DNA of 11,329 bases from JAICKN01 sp036491415. Lineage in GTDB: Bacteria > Acidobacteriota > Terriglobia > Terriglobales > Acidobacteriaceae. Below, one piece after another: positions 1 through 5,862 of the stretch (positions are counted from its first letter, which is position 1; each line of letters opens with the position of its first letter). The position numbers were made by a program, and so were the translations under genes. Location: positions 1-11,329 of the forward strand of contig DASXCC010000241.1 in NCBI GenBank assembly GCA_036491415.1, read 5' to 3'. The notes beneath the pieces were generated by a model. It saw nothing but the letters and a program-made list of their open reading frames with translations. It did not search any database and was not told the origin of the DNA.

Positions 1-659
1 TTCCAGTCCGCGCCTTGTTTTTCCGCAACCACCAGGTACATGGCCCACAGGACTGATGCGGGAGAATTAATGGTCATCGAAACCGTCGTTTTCTCCAGAT
101 CAATTCCCGCAAAAAGAATTTCCATGTCTTCGAGCGAATCAATCGCCACGCCACACTTGCCCACTTCGCCTTCGCTTGCCGGATGGTCGGAGTCGTACCC
201 CATCAGCGTGGGTAGGTCGAATGCGACGGAAAGTCCTCCTCCGCCTTGCTCCAGCAAATAGCGATAGCGCTTGTTGGTTTCCTCGGGCGAGGCGAACCCC
301 GAAAATTGCCGCATGGTATATAGCTTGCCGCGGTATCCGCTGGCGTGAATACCCCGAGTGAACGGCGCTTCCCCTGGATTGCCTAAATATTTTTCAGCAG
401 CCCAGTCCTCAGGAAGATCCGCACGCGTATACAAACGCCGTATTGGAGCGCCAGAGACAGTAGTAAAACGGGCCTGACTATGTTCATGCTCATCGAGGTT
501 TACGCCGCTGGCAGCGCCGATTGGTTTTTCCGGGGATTTCTTTAAGCTTGGAGCGAGTGTTTTCTCGGCCCATTCGGTTTCAGCGGCAGAGGGGCGCCTT
601 TGCGCGATGACATCGGCGATCGGATTTTTCGTGACCGGCGGTTTGGACTTTTCCGCCAT
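1..659 (-). CDS. B12-dependent acyl-CoA mutase large subunit, isobutyryl-CoA mutase-like (partial, N-terminal 219 aa)
   Basis: This is the start of a coenzyme-B12-dependent acyl-CoA mutase, which rearranges carbon skeletons such as methylmalonyl-CoA/succinyl-CoA or isobutyryl-CoA/n-butyryl-CoA in the cytoplasm. The reading frame is open from the ATG at 659 to the left edge, so the C-terminal part is missing. After a divergent N-terminal tail of about 95 residues come the family blocks PFTRGIHASGYRGKLYTMRQ (residues 99-118), LSVAFDLPTLMGYDSDHP (133-150), GEVGKCGVAIDSLEDMEILF (154-173) and SMTINSP (184-190). Residue 119 is Phe in RQFSGF, where methylmalonyl-CoA mutases have the carboxylate-binding Tyr (Tyr89 in the Propionibacterium enzyme); isobutyryl-CoA mutases have Phe there. 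The second diagnostic residue (Arg207 or Gln) lies just past the edge. An in-frame ATG at 686 overlaps a -10 box, so 659 is the better start; GGGGTG at 668-673 may be its ribosome site. The family is near certain, the substrate is inferred. Confidence 0.93.
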   Translation of the reverse strand, partial: MAEKSKPPVTKNPIADVIAQRRPSAAETEWAEKTLAPSLKKSPEKPIGAASGVNLDEHEHSQARFTTVSGAPIRRLYTRADLPEDWAAEKYLGNPGEAPFTRGIHASGYRGKLYTMRQFSGFASPEETNKRYRYLLEQGGGGLSVAFDLPTLMGYDSDHPASEGEVGKCGVAIDSLEDMEILFAGIDLEKTTVSMTINSPASVLWAMYLVVAEKQGADW

Positions 660-681
660 AAATAAAACACCCCGCGACTCG

Positions 682-710
682 ATCATAGGAGGACTCAAGC
701 CGCAGGGCAA
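682..710 (-). promoter_or_regulatory. sigma70-type promoter for the acyl-CoA mutase
   Basis: On the minus strand, TTGCCC (705-710, 4 of 6 to the -35 consensus) and TATGAT (682-687, 5 of 6 to the -10 consensus) are separated by exactly 17 bp. Transcription would start near 675, about 16 nt before the ATG at 659. This rules against the upstream in-frame ATG at 684-686, which lies inside the -10 box. It also implies that the mutase can be expressed independently of the DUF4097 gene upstream. Confidence 0.5.
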
Positions 711-738
711 GCTAGGGCGTGGTAGGAGCAGTCTCTAG

Positions 739-1590
739 CTAAATCTGGTTGTCATCATCATGCGCGCTTAGGTCTTTCACTGCACTTGGGGAATGACCAT
801 CCGATGCACGATGGATCTGAATCGGTCCGTTCACGTTTTTCAGTTCGATGCGACTTCCGCCGCTCCCGATCTCGCCGTCCAGCTTATGCCCGACCAGTTG
901 ATGATTCACGCTTAAACCGAAATCATTGGAAATGCCACCTGTCACTGTAGAAGCCTCGACCCGGCCTTTGATGTCTGAGGGCAGCGTTAAATCCACCGGT
1001 CCATTCACGGAGGAAACTACGATGTGTCCGTTTCCGGAAGGATTAATTTGCGCCTCGGCAGGACCGTTAATGGTGGAGAGTTTCACTTCTCCCGTAAGTC
1101 CCTTTGCCGTAAGCCGGCCATTGATGCAGGAAGCTTCGACATCACCATTGATGTTACTTATATCGAGGGAGCCATTGATCAGTTTGATCGCGTCGAGGTG
1201 AGCATTTTTTGGGACAGTCAAAGTGTATTCAACGGAGGCCGCTTGATCGTCCGAATCCCAATGCTGAGTGCCTTGCGGATATTTTGTTCGGATCGAGATG
1301 GAGCCGCTGTCCGCGTTGACTTCAATTTTTGCCTCGTCAAGACGCTTTTGACTGTTGGCGCGCTTTACGGCGTCCACTTTTACTTCGTTACGGTCCCACG
1401 AGGAAATATGCACCGCCCCATTAATGTTTTCGAGTGAAACGCGACCGTTAGCATTGATTGGATAGGTCTGGTGGAATTCTGCAGTAAGAGTTGCGGTTTG
1501 ATCTTTGCCGTGCAGGCGCGTAGTTGCAGCAACGGCGCAGAACAGACACAAAACGAAAGCGCTCCAGATGACGCGTTGATTTCTTCGCAT
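739..1590 (-). CDS. secreted DUF4097-type repeat protein
   Basis: This encodes a 283-residue exported protein of the DUF4097 (putative adhesin/head-domain) kind, whose function is unknown. Residues 1-28 look like a Sec signal peptide: Arg-rich start, hydrophobic stretch 8-22, likely cleavage before Lys29. The mature part is rich in short beta strands broken by NG turns. Residues 137-181 form five clean 9-residue repeats (LINGSLDIS, NINGDVEAS, CINGRLTAK, GLTGEVKLS, TINGPAEAQ), as expected for rungs of a beta-helix-like fold; looser copies follow around SVNGPV (194-199) and NVNGPI (252-257). The tail is polar and ends in DDDNQI. The frame is open further upstream, but the ATG at 1590 is chosen because AGGAGGG lies 7 bp before it and the signal peptide begins there. 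It lies downstream of the LytTR gene on the same strand, 197 bp away, so control by that regulator is possible but not shown. Confidence 0.85.
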   Translation of the reverse strand: MRRNQRVIWSAFVLCLFCAVAATTRLHGKDQTATLTAEFHQTYPINANGRVSLENINGAVHISSWDRNEVKVDAVKRANSQKRLDEAKIEVNADSGSISIRTKYPQGTQHWDSDDQAASVEYTLTVPKNAHLDAIKLINGSLDISNINGDVEASCINGRLTAKGLTGEVKLSTINGPAEAQINPSGNGHIVVSSVNGPVDLTLPSDIKGRVEASTVTGGISNDFGLSVNHQLVGHKLDGEIGSGGSRIELKNVNGPIQIHRASDGHSPSAVKDLSAHDDDNQI

Positions 1591-1597
1591 AGCGGTT

Positions 1598-1604
1598 CCC
1601 TCCT
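1598..1604 (-). promoter_or_regulatory. Shine-Dalgarno site fixing the DUF4097 start
   Basis: AGGAGGG on the minus strand ends 7 bp before the ATG at 1590. It fixes the start there, 21 codons inside the longest possible frame, and gives a protein that begins with a normal signal peptide. Confidence 0.75.
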
Positions 1605-1753
1605 GGTGACATGGGATTGGACGGGGCACGCTTCTTTTTGTGAGCAAGGCCAAAAAACAAAAAATGAGATGGGAAAGATGTTGTCGTGCCCCAAGGCAAG
1701 ATGGAATACGCGGCAGTGCTCGGTTCCTGGGCGGAATTTTTTCGGAGAAGATT

Positions 1754-1794
1754 CTGTAAGTAACAAAGTTTCGTAAGCGACGAAAGCTTACAGT
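1754..1794. repeat. nested inverted repeats at the end of the LytTR gene
   Basis: CTGTAAG (1754-1760) pairs with CTTACAG (1788-1794). Inside it, GTAAGC (1773-1778) pairs with GCTTAC (1786-1791) around a 7-nt loop, and TTTCG (1769-1773) can instead pair with CGAAA (1781-1785). The LytTR stop codon (1788-1790) is inside the structure. There is no T-run after it on either strand, so calling it an intrinsic terminator would be weak. It could be a 3'-end stabilising hairpin, or chance. Confidence 0.3.
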
Positions 1795-2564
1795 CCAAAC
1801 AATTCGCGGAGTCGTTTGGTCTGTGCGCGGCTGACAGGAATTTCTGTTTGCTTCTTGTCGTCCATGCGCAATTGGTAGGAACTCTTGAACCAGGGCACAA
1901 CTTCTTTGATCCGGTTAATGTTTACCAGATAGGAACGATGGGCCCGCCAAAACAGACTGGGATCGAGGCTGTCGAGCAACTCTTCTAATGTGCGGCAATT
2001 GGATTGGCCTTCCATGCCACTGATGCCGCTGGTGACGACGGAAATAATGCCGTCTTCAATGGAAGCGAAGCAGATGTCTTTTTGATTTATAAGGAACAAC
2101 CGACCGGCTGCTTTTAACAGAATTTTGGATGTTTGCTTCTGTGACTCAAGCATGCGGACAAGCGTTTCCAACCTGTCGGAGGAATCGTCTTTCGGTTCCA
2201 TTTTGGCGCGAGCTTTTTGGATGGATTGCGCTACGCGTTGGCGGTCGAAAGGCTTGAGCAGATAATCCACCGCGTTGACCTCAAATGCCTTGACGGCATA
2301 TTGATCAAACGCGGTGGCAAAGACGATTTTTGGCAGCGGCAGTTTTTTATCCAGCAGCTTCTTAATGACGCCGAATCCATCCAGACCGGGCATCTGCACA
2401 TCCAGAAAAACCAGGTCTGGGTTGTGCTCCCGGATCAAATTGACGCCTTCTACGCCATTCTTGCCTTGGGCGACAACATCCACATCGCCAACATTCTTCA
2501 GCAAAAATGCAAGTTCATCCCGCGCCAACTGCTCGTCATCCACGATCACCGCTGAAAGTGCCAT
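1788..2564 (-). CDS. LytTR-family response regulator
   Basis: This is a two-component response regulator of 258 residues, a cytoplasmic DNA-binding transcription factor. Residues 1-120 are a receiver domain: acidic pair Asp9/Asp10, phosphoacceptor Asp55 in FLDVQMPG, Thr84 and Lys104 in LLKPFD. Residues about 148-258 are a LytTR DNA-binding domain with the typical FWRAHRSYLVNINRIKEV block (205-222), and the protein ends in RLRELFGL like many AlgR/LytR regulators. The start has GGAGGG only 3 bp upstream of the ATG, a short but usable spacing. No sensor kinase is in the window, so it is an orphan here; in this class the partner is usually a 7TM or 5TM LytS-like histidine kinase. It sits between two secreted-protein genes (DUF4412 and DUF4097) on the same strand, which are the obvious candidate targets, but that is inference from position only. 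Confidence 0.96.
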   Translation of the reverse strand: MALSAVIVDDEQLARDELAFLLKNVGDVDVVAQGKNGVEGVNLIREHNPDLVFLDVQMPGLDGFGVIKKLLDKKLPLPKIVFATAFDQYAVKAFEVNAVDYLLKPFDRQRVAQSIQKARAKMEPKDDSSDRLETLVRMLESQKQTSKILLKAAGRLFLINQKDICFASIEDGIISVVTSGISGMEGQSNCRTLEELLDSLDPSLFWRAHRSYLVNINRIKEVVPWFKSSYQLRMDDKKQTEIPVSRAQTKRLRELFGL

Positions 2565-2590
2565 GTGCCCTCCACTGAAAGGACAAGAAA

Positions 2591-2596
2591 AGTATA
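2591..2596 (-). promoter_or_regulatory. candidate -10 box for the LytTR gene
   Basis: TATACT on the minus strand (5 of 6 to TATAAT) lies in the 53-bp gap after the DUF4412 stop codon. A start near 2584 would leave a leader of about 20 nt holding the GGAGGG site. No convincing -35 box is seen 16-18 bp upstream, so this is a moderate call. If real, the regulator can be expressed without the DUF4412 gene. Confidence 0.35.
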
Positions 2597-2617
2597 GCGA
2601 ATCCGGTTCGGTCAGTG

Positions 2618-3241
2618 TTAGTGGCGATTCATCATGTTGCCCATGTCAAACTTCTGATAACCCGCTGGCGGCTCAAATAAGCTCGAAGGTTGCGAGCCGA
2701 CTTGAATGTTCTGCAATTCTCCTGAGCTATTGGGTTCCTCCCATTTAATCGGGAACTTCAACTCTTTATCAATCCAGGCATTCCCGCTTTTGCCTTCTGC
2801 GGAAGTCGTAGCGTACTTCACCGCGGACCGGCCATTCACGGTATCGTCTCCAACTCTTTGGCAGCTCCCACCGGGTTTATCCGTCATTTTCTGCCAGTCA
2901 GGGCAGGCATTTTCTACGTCGACTGCCTGGAAGAAGATGTACTTATGCTGCTGGGCCATGGGGCCTTCATTCAACTTCATTTCCATGTACATATGCTGCT
3001 GGGGCATGATCACGGTCATGGCCTGGGTGTCGTAATTGATGATGACATTTCCGCCTTGACCTTTTTGATCCTGGCTCTCTACGCGCATTTTGTTTTTGAT
3101 CACATAAATTTTGGCGTTATGCTGGGTCTTTCCATTTTCCGTGCTCACGATATCCGCTGAAAATTCCTGCGCATACAGCGAACAACAAGCAAAGCAAAGC
3201 AGTGCCAGACAGATAATACGTACTCCAAATGATCGCCTCAT
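2618..3241 (-). CDS. exported DUF4412-like protein
   Basis: This encodes a 207-residue exported protein that resembles the DUF4412 group, a LolA-like family of unknown function. Residues 1-25 form a clear signal peptide (MRRSF start, hydrophobic 8-22, cleavage after LYAQ). The mature protein opens with FSADIV and a TENGKTQHNAKIYV strand, then a basic KNKMRVESQDQKG segment, a Met/Gln-rich stretch (MPQQHMYMEMK, 79-89), a central pair of Cys residues in ACPDW and GSCQRVG that could form a disulfide, GRSAVKY, and WIDKELKFPIKWE. That last block matches the style of the lipoprotein-sorting fold, in which a protein reports a measured or modelled trait as WID...LP. The start is supported by GAGGAG 7 bp upstream. 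It is first in a same-strand row with the LytTR gene 53 bp downstream. The family call is by eye and the role is unknown. Confidence 0.82.
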   Translation of the reverse strand: MRRSFGVRIICLALLCFACCSLYAQEFSADIVSTENGKTQHNAKIYVIKNKMRVESQDQKGQGGNVIINYDTQAMTVIMPQQHMYMEMKLNEGPMAQQHKYIFFQAVDVENACPDWQKMTDKPGGSCQRVGDDTVNGRSAVKYATTSAEGKSGNAWIDKELKFPIKWEEPNSSGELQNIQVGSQPSSLFEPPAGYQKFDMGNMMNRH

Positions 3242-3290
3242 TCGTTAGCTCCTCATGCAATTATTCCCGAGTCTAATGCTCAGTCGAGGC

Positions 3291-3299
3291 AGCATAGCA
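3291..3299 (-). promoter_or_regulatory. candidate extended -10 promoter for the DUF4412 gene
   Basis: On the minus strand TGC-TATGCT forms an extended -10 element (TGn followed by a hexamer with 4 of 6 consensus bases). Transcription would start near 3284, giving a leader of about 43 nt before the ATG at 3241. No good -35 is seen, which extended -10 promoters tolerate. It lies in the 132-bp region shared with the divergent rlmB gene. Confidence 0.35.
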
Positions 3300-3373
3300 G
3301 AACTGCCACAATCAAGCAGCAGGGAAGCGCACAGTTTCGCGGAAATGGGCCTCAAAGATTACACTGGCATTCG

Positions 3374-4111
3374 ATGAACTATCTCTATGGGATCAATACC
3401 GTCGCCGAAGCGCTGAAAGCGCGCGGGCGGGTTTTTGAATGGGTAGGCGTAGCCAAAGAACGCCATGACATCCGGTTGCAAAAAGTCATTGAAGAGTGCC
3501 GAAAAATCGGCATCGCTGTGCGTTTTCTTCCGCGCCCTGAGCTCGACCGGATGGCAGGGAATAATTCGCACCAGGGAATCGTTGCGGTCACTTCTTCCAA
3601 ACAATATAGCGACTTGGATGACCTGATCTCCGCCAAGCGGGGTGAGCATTCTTTGATTATTGTTTTAGACGGCGTGGAAGACCCGCACAATCTCGGGGCG
3701 ATTCTGCGCACTGCCGATGCTGCCGGTGCGAATGGCGTGGTCATTCCGGACCGCCGCGCTGCCGGCGTTACAGGAACCGTAGCTAAAACCTCCGCGGGAG
3801 CAACCGAACATCTTCCCATTGCAAAGGTCACCAATATTGCGCGGACGGTTGAGGAATTGAAGGAAAAGGATTTCTGGTCTGTTGGTCTCGACGAGCGTGG
3901 AGGCCAATCCTACGACAGTGTGGACTACAAAATGAACTGTGCGATCGTTCTCGGAGCCGAGGGCAAAGGCCTGCACGATCTTGTGAAGAAGAAATGCGAT
4001 TTTTTGGTTTCCATTCCCATGCTGGGGCAAGTGCCGTCGCTGAATGTTTCTGTGGCCGCGGGAATTGTGCTTTATGAAGCTGTGAGGCAGCGGCAAAAGA
4101 AATCCAAATGA
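3374..4111 (+). CDS. rlmB: 23S rRNA (guanosine-2'-O-)-methyltransferase RlmB-like (SpoU family)
   Basis: This encodes a 245-residue SPOUT-class methyltransferase that uses S-adenosylmethionine to 2'-O-methylate RNA; RlmB enzymes modify the guanosine equivalent to G2251 in the peptidyl-transferase region of 23S rRNA. The N-terminal part (about 1-75) is the L30e-like RNA-binding domain, opening with YLYGINTVAEAL and ending with NSHQGIVA. The SpoU domain shows motif 1 DPHNLGAILRTADAAG (103-118; Asn106 and Arg112), motif 2 IVLGAEGKGL (191-200; Glu196) and motif 3 PSLNVSVAAG (221-230; Asn224), so the trefoil-knot active site is complete. There is no in-frame start upstream and no Shine-Dalgarno site before the ATG, so initiation is weak or leaderless. 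The last codons overlap the next gene by ATGA. A tRNA-type TrmH relative is possible, but the L30e domain favours RlmB. Confidence 0.94.
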   Translation: MNYLYGINTVAEALKARGRVFEWVGVAKERHDIRLQKVIEECRKIGIAVRFLPRPELDRMAGNNSHQGIVAVTSSKQYSDLDDLISAKRGEHSLIIVLDGVEDPHNLGAILRTADAAGANGVVIPDRRAAGVTGTVAKTSAGATEHLPIAKVTNIARTVEELKEKDFWSVGLDERGGQSYDSVDYKMNCAIVLGAEGKGLHDLVKKKCDFLVSIPMLGQVPSLNVSVAAGIVLYEAVRQRQKKSK

Positions 4112-5811
4112 AGTTTCTCTGTGTTCTTTGCGTTCTCTGCGGTGTGTTTTCGCACGCTGCCGCGCTCGACCGAAATGCATTTACGATTACGAAATACCAT
4201 CTGACTGCCACCGTCGACCCCGAACAGCAGCGACTGGGAGTTCGCGGCGTGATCACGTTACGCAACGATTCTTCTTCTCCCCAAAAAAATCTCTCGCTGC
4301 AAATCTCTTCGACGTTGGATTGGAAATCGATCCAATTCGAAAAACAGCCGGTGCAATTTCTCACTCACGGCTATACCTCGGACATTGATCACACAGGCGA
4401 ACTTTCCGAAGCGATCGTCACGCTGCCGCGTGAGATTAAGCCGCAAGAAATCATCGAACTGTGGATCGGATACGAAGGTACGATTGCGCTCAATGCCACC
4501 CGACTCACCCGCATCGGAGTTTCAGAAGCAGAAGCCCGGCATACCGATTGGGACCAGGTCAGTTCTACTTTCACTGCCGTTCGTGGGATTGGGTATGTGG
4601 TTTGGTATCCAGTTTCTACGGAAGCGGCGAGCCTTTCGGAGGGGAATAGCGTTGAGGAAACGGTAGGACGTTGGAAGCAACGCCACGCTGGATCAGAAAT
4701 GGATGTTTTGTTTGAATCGAATGTGAACAAAGCAATTTTGTTCAGCGGTAATACAAACCTCGCTGAAGTGAATACGCCAGCAGACATCGTTAAAATCGCT
4801 GACTTTGGTATGTCGCGCTTTGGAACAGACGTCCCGACTTTTGTGATGACCGATCATCCGAAGCTCGTGGTCGATGCGAACGCGTCTATCTATTATTCTC
4901 CGGGCCATGAGGAGATTGCCAAGTCGTTAAGTAAACAAATAGGAGATTTAAATAACTTCATATCTCCTTACTTTCGTGGGGCAGCAGGAATAGAAGTTTT
5001 CGATAACCCGGATACTGCCGCAGGATCTTTCAGCAGCGCGCAGCTTTTAATTGTGCCGTTGAAAGTAGCGCCTGAGCAGGAAACCAAGTTGACTCTGATA
5101 TATGCGTTAATTCATTCCAAACTTTATTGTCGACATGCCTGGATGCAAGAAGGCTTGGTCCATTACACCCAAGTTGAATATTTGGAGCAGCAGAGCGGCA
5201 GACAGGCAGCCTTAGACTACCTGTCTGCGCACCAACAAGAGTTGGCGGATGCTGAGAAACAAAACACTCAATCCGCTCACGAGAAACCGCAAGATGCGGA
5301 TGATCAGTCGCTGCTGAACGGCATCGATGATATTCAGTTCCAAGCCAAAGCCATGCGCGTCTGGTGGATGTTGCATGACATGTTGGGAACGAATGTGAAT
5401 ATTCCTTTGTTGTTGTACGACTATAAATTTTCAGACGATCAATCTGCTGACTACATTCAAAAACTGATCCAGGGCAAAACTCATCGCGACCTGCAATGGT
5501 TCTTCGACGATTGGGTTTATCACGACCGCGGCCTGCCAGACTTCCGCATTGCTTCCGTCTACCCGAGTCGATTGCCGACTGGCGGATATTTAATCACGGT
5601 AACAGTTGAAAACCTTGGAGCGGCAGGAGCGGAGGTTCCGGTAACCGTAAAAATCCCCACCGGAGATGTGACACAGCGCTTGCAGGTCCTCGGTAAGTCG
5701 AAGAATTCCATCCGCTTTGAAGTGCCTACGGTCCCTCAACAAGTGACGGTGAACGATGGCAGCGTCCCGGAAAGCGATATGAGTAACAACACATTCATCG
5801 TTAAACAATAA
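4108..5811 (+). CDS. secreted M1-peptidase-like protein with degenerate zinc site and CARDB-like tail
   Basis: This encodes a 567-residue exported protein built like an M1 (gluzincin) aminopeptidase but apparently inactive. Residues 1-19 are a Cys/Leu/Val-rich signal peptide ending HAAA. About 24-220 is the beta-sandwich N-terminal domain (ITKYHLTATVDPEQQRLGV start). About 260-475 is the peptidase-like helical region: the position of HExxH reads YALIH (332-336), the second block WMQEGLVHY (345-353) keeps Glu348, and the usual GxMEN exopeptidase motif is not seen (AGSFSSAQ lies in its place). FFDDWVYHDRGLPDF (465-479) is typical of M1-like proteins of this kind. Residues about 480-567 look like a CARDB/Ig-like domain. 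The start codon overlaps the rlmB stop by ATGA, which implies translational coupling. A binding or chaperone-like role outside the cytoplasm is inference; the fold assignment is by motif alignment. Confidence 0.85.
   Translation: MKFLCVLCVLCGVFSHAAALDRNAFTITKYHLTATVDPEQQRLGVRGVITLRNDSSSPQKNLSLQISSTLDWKSIQFEKQPVQFLTHGYTSDIDHTGELSEAIVTLPREIKPQEIIELWIGYEGTIALNATRLTRIGVSEAEARHTDWDQVSSTFTAVRGIGYVVWYPVSTEAASLSEGNSVEETVGRWKQRHAGSEMDVLFESNVNKAILFSGNTNLAEVNTPADIVKIADFGMSRFGTDVPTFVMTDHPKLVVDANASIYYSPGHEEIAKSLSKQIGDLNNFISPYFRGAAGIEVFDNPDTAAGSFSSAQLLIVPLKVAPEQETKLTLIYALIHSKLYCRHAWMQEGLVHYTQVEYLEQQSGRQAALDYLSAHQQELADAEKQNTQSAHEKPQDADDQSLLNGIDDIQFQAKAMRVWWMLHDMLGTNVNIPLLLYDYKFSDDQSADYIQKLIQGKTHRDLQWFFDDWVYHDRGLPDFRIASVYPSRLPTGGYLITVTVENLGAAGAEVPVTVKIPTGDVTQRLQVLGKSKNSIRFEVPTVPQQVTVNDGSVPESDMSNNTFIVKQ
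4115..4141 (+). repeat. three tandem 9-bp units inside a signal-peptide coding region
   Basis: The units TTCTCTGTG (4115-4123), TTCTTTGCG (4124-4132) and TTCTCTGCG (4133-4141) follow one another. Nine bases are three codons, so the reading frame yields repeated (F/V)-L-C triplets in the signal peptide of the M1-like gene. The sequence resembles a TTCTCTG-type short dispersed repeat that I recall from many bacterial genomes, where it often gives spurious small reading frames. That family link is from memory and was not checked. Confidence 0.6.
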
Positions 5812-5832
5812 ATGCATTTCTGCCGTCTGCAT

Positions 5833-5838
5833 TAGAAT
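5833..5838 (+). promoter_or_regulatory. possible -10 box for the beta-CASP nuclease gene
   Basis: TAGAAT matches 5 of 6 bases of TATAAT and would place a start near 5845, leaving a leader of about 18 nt that holds the GGAGG site. No -35 element is seen at the right distance and there is no TG extension, so the call is weak. If real, the nuclease can be expressed apart from rlmB and the M1-like gene. Confidence 0.25.
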
Positions 5839-5852
5839 TGGAACTCTTCTCT

Positions 5853-5857
5853 GGAGG
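5853..5857 (+). promoter_or_regulatory. Shine-Dalgarno site for a TTG start
   Basis: GGAGG lies 5 bp before the TTG at 5863-5865. It decides the start of the nuclease gene: no ATG or GTG is found near the family's conserved beginning (SYIQFLGAAGTVTGS), so the rarer TTG is used. Confidence 0.75.
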
Positions 5858-5862
5858 CTTCA

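Noticed and set aside
687..692. AGGAGG on the plus strand, like a strong ribosome site
   Set aside because: No ATG or GTG follows at a usable distance on the plus strand, and the bases lie between the -35 and -10 boxes of the mutase promoter on the other strand.
1591..1653. Longer start for the DUF4097 gene
   Set aside because: It would place 21 polar residues before the signal peptide and leave the strong AGGAGGG site unused.
1623..1692. 8-bp inverted repeat GGGGCACG / CGTGCCCC upstream of the DUF4097 gene
   Set aside because: The arms are 54 bp apart and one such pair is expected by chance in a region of about 200 bp. No other operator feature supports it.
1380..1900. Minus-strand frames of 128 and 150 codons crossing the LytTR and DUF4097 ends
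   Set aside because: They overlap two well-supported genes in other frames and have a composition like translated intergenic DNA.
3665..4180. Minus-strand open frame with a Cys-free HRRERKEHRE segment opposite rlmB
   Set aside because: It is the antisense shadow of rlmB and of the 9-bp repeat. This kind of Arg/Glu/His-rich peptide is a typical spurious product of that repeat.
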